A DNA stretch of 64,000 nucleotides, taken from assembly GCF_964340395.1 (NCBI RefSeq), contig NC_135561.1, forward strand, positions 21,535,486-21,599,485. The letters are read 5' to 3'. Source of the DNA: Glandiceps talaboti. Taxonomy: Eukaryota > Hemichordata > Enteropneusta > Spengelidae. This document shows, piece after piece, positions 44,321 to 64,000 of this stretch (position 1 is its first letter; every line of letters starts with the position of its first letter). Position numbers and translations under genes: made by a program. The notes beneath the pieces are model-generated. The model did not search any database and was not told where the DNA came from. It was given only the letters and a program-made list of their open reading frames with translations.

Positions 44321-47300
44321 ACTAGAGTAAACAACTGGATTGGATTAATATCACTAGTAAACAACTGAATTGGATTAATAACACTAGTAAACAAGTGAAT
44401 TGGATTAATAACACTAGTAAGCAACTGAATTGGATTAATAACACTAGTAAACAAGTGAATTGCAGTAATAACACTAGTAAACAACTGAAATGGATTAATA
44501 ACACTAGTAAACAACTGAATTGCATTAATAACACTAGTAAACAACTGAATTGGATTAATAACACTAGTAAACAACTGAATTGGAATAATAATACTAGTAA
44601 ACAAGTGAATTGCAGTAATAACACTAGTAAACAACTGAATTGGATTAATAACACTAGTAAACAACTGAATTGGATTAATAACACTAGTAAACAACTAGAT
44701 TGGATTAATAATACTAGTAAACAACTGAATTGAAATAATAACACTAGTAAACAGCTGAATTGGATTAATATCACTAGTAAACAGCTGAATTGGAATAATA
44801 ACACTAGTAAACAACTGAATTGCATTAATAACACTAGTAAACAACTGGATTGGATTAATAATATTAGTAAACAACTGAATTGAAATAAAAACACTAGTAA
44901 ACAGCTGAATTGGATTAATATCACTAGTAAACAGCTGAATTGGAATAATAACACTAGTAAACAACTGGATTGGATTAATAACACTAGTAAACAACTGAAT
45001 TGGAATAATAATACTAGTAAACAACTCAATTGGATTAATATCACTAGTAAACAACTGAATTGCATTAATAACACTAGTAAACAACTGAATTACATTAATA
45101 ACACTAGTAAACAACTGAATTGCATTAATATCACTAGTAAACAAGTGAATTGGATTAATAACACTAGTAAACAGCTGAATTGGATTAATAACACTAGTAA
45201 ACAACTGAATTGGATTAATATCACTAGTAAACAAGTGAATTGGATTAATAACACTAGTAAACAACTGAATTAGATTAATAATACTAGTAAACAACTGAAT
45301 TGGATTAATATCACTAGTAAACAAGTGAATTGGATTAATAACACTAGTAAACAACTGAATTGCATTAATATCACTAGTAAACAACTGAATTGCATTAATA
45401 TCACTAGTAAACAACTGAATTGGAATAATATCACTAGTAAACAAGTGAATTGGAATAATATCACTAGTAAACAAGTGAATTGCATTAATAACACTAGTAA
45501 ACAACTGAATTGGATTAATAGCACTAGTAAACAAGTGAATTGGATTAATAACACTAGTAAACAACTGAATTGCATTAATATCACTAGTAAACAACTGAAT
45601 TGCATTAATAATACTAGTAAACAACTGAATTGGATTAATATCACTAGTAAACAAGTGAATTGAAATAATATCACTAGTAAACAGCTGAATTGGAATAATA
45701 ACACTAGTAAACAACTGAATTGGATTAATATCACTAGTAAACAACTGAATTGCATTAATAATACTAGTAAACAACTGAATTGAATTAATAATACTAGTAA
45801 ACAACTGAATTGCATTAATAACAATAGTAAACAACTGAATTGCATTAATATCACTAGTAAACAACTGAATTGCATTAATATCACTAGTAAACAACTGAAT
45901 TGGATTAATAATACTAGTAAACAACTGAATTGGATTAATAACACTAGTAAACAACTGAATTAGATTAATAACTCTAGTAAACAACTGAATTGGATTAATG
46001 TCACTAGTAAACAAGTGAATTACATTAATATCACTAGTAAACAACTGAATTGGATTAATATCACTAGTAAACAAGTGAATTGGATTAATAACACTAGTAA
46101 ACAACTGAATTGCATTAATATCACTAGTAAACAACTGAATTGCATTAATATCACTAGTAAACAACTGAATTGGAATAATATCACTAGTAAACAAGTGAAT
46201 TGGATTAATAACACTAGTAAACAACTGAATTGAATTAATAACACTAGTAAACAACTGAATTGCATTAATATCACTAGTAAACAAGTGAATTGCATTAATA
46301 ACACTAGTAAACAACTGAATTGGATTAATAGCACTAGTAAACAAGTGAATTGGATTAATAACACTAGTAAACAACTGAATTGCATTAATATCACTAGTAA
46401 ACAACTGAATTGCATTAATAATACTAGTAAACAACTGAATTGGATTAATATCACTAGTAAACAAGTGAATTGGAATAATATCACTAGTAAACAAGTGAAT
46501 TGCATTAATAACACTAGTAAACAACTGAATTGCATTAATATCACTAGTAAACAACTGAATTGCATTAATAATACTAGTAAACAACTGAATTGAATTAATA
46601 ATACTAGTAAACAAGTGAATTGCATTAATAACACTAGTAAACAACTGAATTGCATTAATAACAATAGTAAACAACTGAATTGCATTAATATCACTAGTAA
46701 ACAACTGAATTGGAATAATAATACTAGTAAACAACTGAATTGGATTAATAATACTAGTAAACAACTGAATTGCATTAATATCACTAGTAAACAACTGAAT
46801 TGGAATAATAATACTAGTAAACAACTGAATTGGATTAATAATACTAGTAAACAACTGAATTGGATTAATAACACTAGTAAACAACTGAATTAGATTAATA
46901 ACTCTAGTAAACAACTGAATTGGATTAATGTCACTAGTAAACAAGTGAATTACATTAATATCACTAGTAAACAACTGAATTGGAATAATAATACTAGTAA
47001 ACAGCTGAATTGGATTAATATCACTAGTAAACAACTGAATTGCATTAATAACACTAGTAAACAACTGAATTGGAATAATAATACTAGTAAACAACTGAAT
47101 TGGATTAATAACACTAGTAAACAACTGAATTGGATTAATAACACTAGTAAACAACTGAATTAGATTAATAACACTAGTAAACAACTGAATTGGATTAATA
47201 ACACTAGTAAACAACTGAATTGCATTAATATCACTAGTAAACAACTGAATTGCATTAATAACACTAGTAAACAACTGAATTGGAATAATAATACTAGTAA

Positions 47301-50300
47301 ACAACTGAATTGGATTAATAACACTAGTAAACAACTGAATTGGATTAATAACACTAGTAAACAACTGAATTAGATTAATAACACTAGTAAACAACTGAAT
47401 TGGATTAATAACACTAGTAAACAACTGAATTGGATTAATAACACTAGTAAACAACTGAATTGGATTAATAACACTAGTAAACAACTGAATTAGATTAATA
47501 ACACTAGTAAACAAGTGAATTCCATTAATAACACTAGTAAACAACTGAATTAGATTAATATCACTAGTAAACAACTGAATTGGAATAATAATACTAGTAA
47601 ACAAGTGAATTGGAATAATAACACTAGTAAACAACTGAATTGGATTAATAACACTAGTAAACAAGTGAATTGGAATAATAACACTAGTAAACAACTGAAT
47701 TGGAATAATAATACTAGTAAACAACTGAATTGCATTAATAATACTAGTAAACAACTGAATTGCATTAATAACACTAGTAAACAACTGAATTGCATTAATA
47801 ACACTAGTAAACAACTGAATTGGATTAATAACACTAGTAAGCAACTGAATTGGATTAATAACACTAGTAAACAACTGAATTGGAATAATAACACTAGTAA
47901 GCAACTGAATTGGATTAATAACACTAGTAAACAACTGAATTGGATTAATAGCACTAGTAAACAACTGAATTGGATTAATAACACTAGTAAACAACTGAAT
48001 TGCATTAATATCACTAGTAAACAACTGAATTGCATTAATAACACTAGTAAACAACTGAATTGGATTAATAACACTAGTAAACAACTGAATTGGATTAATA
48101 ACACTAGTAAACAACTGAATTGCATTAATAATACTAGTAAACAACTGAATTGCATTAATAACACTAGTAAACAACTGAATTGCATTAATATCACTAGTAA
48201 ACAACTGAATTGCATTAATAACACTAGTAAACAACTGAATTGGAATAATATCACTAGTAAACAACTGAATTGGAATAATAATACTAGTAAACAACTGAAT
48301 TCGATTAATAACACTAGTAAACAACTGAATTGGATTAATAACACTAGTAAACAACTGAATTGGATTAATAACACTAGTAAACAAGTGAATTAGATTAATA
48401 ACACTAGTAAACAACTGAATTAGATTAATAACACTAGTAAACAACTGAATTGCATTAATATCACTAGTAAACAACTGAATTGCATTAATAACACTAGTAA
48501 ACAACTGAATTGGAATAATAATACTAGTAAACAACTGAATTAGATTAATAACACTAGTAAACAAGTGAATTCCATTAATAACACTAGTAAACAACTGAAT
48601 TAGATTAATATCACTAGTAAACAAGTGAATTGGAATAATAATACTAGTAAACAAGTGAATTGGAATAATAACACTAGTAAACAACTGAATTGGATTAATA
48701 ACACTAGTAAACAAGTGAATTGGAATAATAACACTAGTAAACAACTGAATTGGAATAATAATACTAGTAAACAACTGAATTGCATTAATAATACTAGTAA
48801 ACAACTGAATTGCATTAATAACACTAGTAAGCAACTGAATTGGATTAATAACAATAGTAAACAACTGAATTGCATTAATATCACTAGTAAACAACTGAAT
48901 TGGATTAATATCACTAGTAAACAACTGAATTGCATTAATAACACTAGTAAACAACTGAATTGGAATAATATCACTAGTAAACAACTGAATTGCATTAATA
49001 ACACTAGTAAACAACTGAATTGGATTAATAACACTAGTAAACAACTGAATTGGAATAATATCACTAGTAAACAACTGAATTGCATTAATAACACTAGTAA
49101 ACAACTGAATTGGATTAATAACACTAGTAAACAACTGAATTGGATTAATAACACTAGTAAACAACTGAATTGCATTAATAATACTAGTAAACAACTGAAT
49201 TGCATTAATAACACTAGTAAACAACTGAATTGCATTAATATCACTAGTAAACAACTGAATTGCATTAATAACACTAGTAAACAACTGAATTGGATTAATA
49301 ACACTAGTAAACAACTGAATTGGATTAATAACACTAGTAAACAACTGAATTGCATTAATATCACTAGTAAACAACTGAATTGCATTAATAATACTAGTAA
49401 ACAAGTGAATTGCATTAATAACACTAGTAAACAACTGAATTGCATTAATAACACTAGTAAACAACTGAATTGCATTAATATCACTAGTAAATAACTGAAT
49501 TGCATTAATAACACTAGTAAACAACTGAATTGGATTAATAACACTAGTAAACAACTGAATTGGATTAATAACACTAGTAAACAACTGAATTGCATTAATA
49601 TCACCAGTAAACAACTGAATTGCATTAATAATACTAGTAAACAAGTGAATTGGAATAATAATACTAGTAAACAACTGAATTGGATTAATAACACTAGTAA
49701 ACAACTGAATTGCATTAATAGTACTAGTAAACAACTGAATTGGATTAATAACACTAGTAAACAACTGAATTGGATTAATATCACTAGTAAACAAGTGAAT
49801 AACATTAATAACACTAGTAAACAACTGAATTGGATTAATAACACTAGTAAACAACTGAATTGCATTAATAATACTAGTAAACAACTGAATTGGATTAATA
49901 ACACTAGTAAACAACTGAATTGGACTAATAACACTAGTAAACAAGTGAATTGGATTAATAACACTAGTAAACAACTGAATTGCTTTAATAACACTAGTAA
50001 ACAACTAAATCGCATTAATAACACTAGTAAACAACTGAATTGGATTAATATCACTAGTAAAAAACTGAATTGGAATAATAACACTAGTAAACAACTGAAT
50101 TGCATTAATAACACTAGTAAACAACTGAATTGCATTGATAACACTAGTAAAAAACTTAATTGCATTAATATCACTAGTAAACAACTGAATAACATTAATA
50201 ACACTAGTAAACAACTGAATTGCATTAATATCACTAGTAAACAACTGAATTGCATTAATATCACTAGTAAACAACTGAATTGGAATAATAACACTAGTAA

Positions 50301-52829
50301 ACAACTGAATTGCATTAATATCACTAGTAAACAACTGAATTGCATTAATAACACTAGTAAACAAGTGAATTGCATTAATAACACTAGTAAACAACTGAAT
50401 TGCATTAATATCACTAGTAAACAACTGAATTGGAATAATAATACTAGTAAACAACTGAATTGGATTAATATCACTAGTAAACAACTGAATTGCATTAATA
50501 ACACTAGTAAACAAGTGAATTGCATTAATAACACTAGTAAACAACTGAATTGCATTAATGTCACTAGTAAACAACTGAATTGGAATAATAATACTAGTAA
50601 ACAGCTGAATTGGATTAATAACACTAGTAAACAACTGAATTGCATTAATAACACTAGTAAACAACTGAATTGGACAATATCACTAGTAAACAACTGAATT
50701 GGAATAATAACACTAGTAAACAACTGAATTGGATTAATAACACTAGTAAACAACTGAATTGGATTAATAACACTAGTAAACAACTGAATTGCATTAATAA
50801 CACTAGTAAACAACTGAATTGGATTAATATCACTAGTAAACAACTGAATTGGAATAATAACACTAGTAAACAACTGAATTGCATTAATAACACTAGTAAA
50901 CAACTGAATTGGAATAATAATACTAGTAAACAACTGAATTGGAATAATAATAATACTAGTAAACAACTGAATTGGAATAATAACACTAGTAAACAACTGA
51001 ATTGGATTAATATCACTAGTAAACAACTGAATTGGATTAATAACACTAGTAAACAACTGAATTGCATTAATAACACTAGTAAACAACTGAATTGGAATAA
51101 TAATACTAGTAAACAACTGAATTGGAATAATAATAATACTAGTAAACAACTGAATTGGAATAATAACACTAGTAAACAACTGAATTGGATTAATATCACT
51201 AGTAAACAACTGAATTGCATTAATAACACTAGTAAACAACTGAATTACATTAATAACACTAGTAAACAACTGAATTGGATTAATATCACTAGTAAACAAC
51301 TGAATTGGATTAATAACACTAGTAAACAACTGAATTGGATTAATATCACTAGTAAACAACTGAATTGCATTAATATCACTAGTAAACAACTGAATTGGAA
51401 TAATAACACTAGTAAACAACTGAATTGCATTAATATCACTAGTAAACAACTGAATTGGAATAATAATACTAGTAAACAGCTGAATTGGATTAATAACACT
51501 AGTAAACAACTGAATTGCATTAATAACACTAGTAAACAACTGAATTGCATTAATATCACTAGTAAACAACTGAATTGGAATAATAACACTAGTAAACAAC
51601 TGAATTGGATTAATATCACTAGTAAACAACTGAATTGCATTAATATCACTAGTAAACAACTGAATTGGAATAATAACACTAGTAAACAACTGAATTGCAT
51701 TAATATCACTAGTAAACAACTGAATTGGAATAATAATACTAGTAAACAGCTGAATTGGATTAATAACACTAGTAAACAACTGAATTGCATTAATAACACT
51801 AGTAAACAACTGAATTGGAAAAATATCACTAGTAAACAACTGAATTGGAATAATAACACTAGTAAACAACTGAATTGGATTAATATCACTAGTAAACAAC
51901 TGAATTGGATTAATAACACTAGTAAACAACTGAATTGCATTAATAACACTAGTAAACAACTGAATTGGAATAATAATACTAGTAAACAACTGAATTGGAA
52001 TAATAATACTAGTAAACAACTGAATTGGAATAATAACACTAGTAAACAACTGAATTGCATTAATAACACAAGTAAACAACTGAATTGCATTAATAACACT
52101 AGTAAACAACTGAATTGGAATAATAACACTAGTAAGCAACTGAATTGGATTAATAACACTAGTAAACAACTGAATTGGATTAATAACACTAGTAAACAAC
52201 TGAATTGCATTAATAATACTAGTAAACAACTGAATTGCATTAATAACATTAGTAAACAACTGAATTGGAATAATAACACTGGTAAACAACTGAATTGGAA
52301 TAATAACACTAGTAAACAACTGAATTGGAATAATAACACTAGTAAACAACTGAATTGCATTAATAACACAAGTAAACAACTGAATTGCATTAATAACACT
52401 AGTAAACAAGTGAATTGGAATAATAATACTAGTAAACAAGTGAATTGGATTAATAACACTAGTAAACAACTGAATTGGATTAATAACACTAGTAAACAAC
52501 TGAATTGGATTAATAACATTAGTAAACAACTGAATTGCATTAATAATACTAGTAAACAACTGAATTGGATTAATAACACTAGTAAACAACTGAATTGCAT
52601 TAATAACACTAGTAAACAACTGAATTGGAATAATAACACTAGTAAACAACTGAATTGCATTAATATCACTAGTAAACAACTGAATTGGAATAATAATACT
52701 AGTAAACAACTGAATTGCATTAATAACACTAGTAAACAAGTGAATTGGATTAATAACACAAGTAAACAACTGAATTGGATTAATAACACTAGTAAACAAC
52801 TGAATTGGATTAATAACACTAGTAAACAA
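44321..52829. repeat. 8.5-kb minisatellite of 30-bp units (about 283 copies)
   Basis: The consensus unit is AACACTAGTAAACAACTGAA followed by TTGGATTAAT. Variation is concentrated at a few sites: GGATTA/GCATTA/GGAATA, AACACT/ATCACT/AATACT and CAACTG/CAAGTG/CAGCTG. Nearly every unit has ACTAGT. Exceptions to the 30-bp length include a 29-bp unit at about 50668-50697 and two 33-bp units (about 50940 and 51125) with an extra AAT. Because 30 is divisible by 3, the plus strand encodes repeated LNWINNTSKQ and the minus strand QLFTSVINPI or FSCLLVLLIQ without stops over thousands of bases. I see no start context, splice link or domain that would make these proteins. Confidence 0.98.
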
Positions 52830-52891
52830 TTCCCAGATCAGATTAAGAAGTTAGGATTCCCAGAAATAAAAGATTCTTTTATCAATTATTT

Positions 52892-64000
<11,109 letters not shown>

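Noticed and set aside
44695-50004. 1769-codon minus-strand frame of repeated QLFTSVINPI
   Set aside because: It arises from a 30-bp unit that lacks stops. Two other frames and the opposite strand are also open for hundreds of codons, there is no start or domain outside the array, and the frame changes after a 1-bp loss at about 50670.
44321-52829. CRISPR-like array
   Set aside because: The units are contiguous variants of one 30-bp sequence with no unique spacers, and the genome is that of an animal.

Overview
The window is nuclear DNA from an AT-rich, repeat-dense animal genome, most likely a marine invertebrate. Reasons: spliced genes with GT-AG introns, an Ig/EGF/HYR receptor with a cytoplasmic TIR domain, Penelope-like retroelements with a GIY-YIG domain, CR1/L2-like LINE remnants, a tRNA-derived SINE, Tc1- and Harbinger-like DNA transposon remnants, and very abundant (AT)n, (CATA)n, (GA)n and (TGTC)n arrays. 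I cannot name the species. Nothing prokaryotic or viral is visible.

Only one host gene is convincing. It lies on the minus strand from beyond the right edge (64000) down to a stop codon at 52892. Eight exons can be joined with consistent reading phase: a cysteine-containing ectodomain exon (62785-63059), EGF (60333-60461), an Ig domain in two exons (59798-59990 and 58871-58989), a second EGF (56566-56691), HYR plus transmembrane helix (55000-55407) and a TIR domain in two exons (53930-54070 and 52892-53283). A ninth, less certain exon touches the right edge. The product reads as a single-pass receptor with an Ig/EGF ectodomain resembling Tie receptors in layout, but ending in a TIR signalling domain rather than a kinase. 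A 131-nt segment (59636-59766) in the middle of the Ig region has phases that would let it replace the second Ig exon.

Immediately 3' of this gene is an array of about 283 copies of a 30-bp unit (44321-52829, 8.5 kb). Because 30 is a multiple of 3 it is open in several frames on both strands and creates very long artefactual ORFs (up to 1769 codons). It has higher-order structure (blocks of about 930 and 1050 bp). No canonical AATAAA lies between the receptor stop codon and the far side of the array.

Regions: 1-6.9 kb is a nest of Penelope-like fragments, palindromes and a 1.19-kb foldback element with a 6-bp target duplication. 6.9-25 kb is mostly unannotatable intergenic DNA with microsatellites, several hairpins, a 0.77-kb Harbinger-like element and a 201-bp tandem duplication. 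25-36.3 kb is a mosaic of diverged segmental duplications with LINE and SINE insertions. 36.3-44.3 kb is mostly featureless, with one tandem duplication and one LINE tail. 44.3-52.8 kb is the minisatellite. 52.9-64 kb is the receptor gene, whose introns hold a Tc1 remnant, LINE, SINE and Harbinger-like fragments, a tandem CArG-box repeat and a nested transposon.
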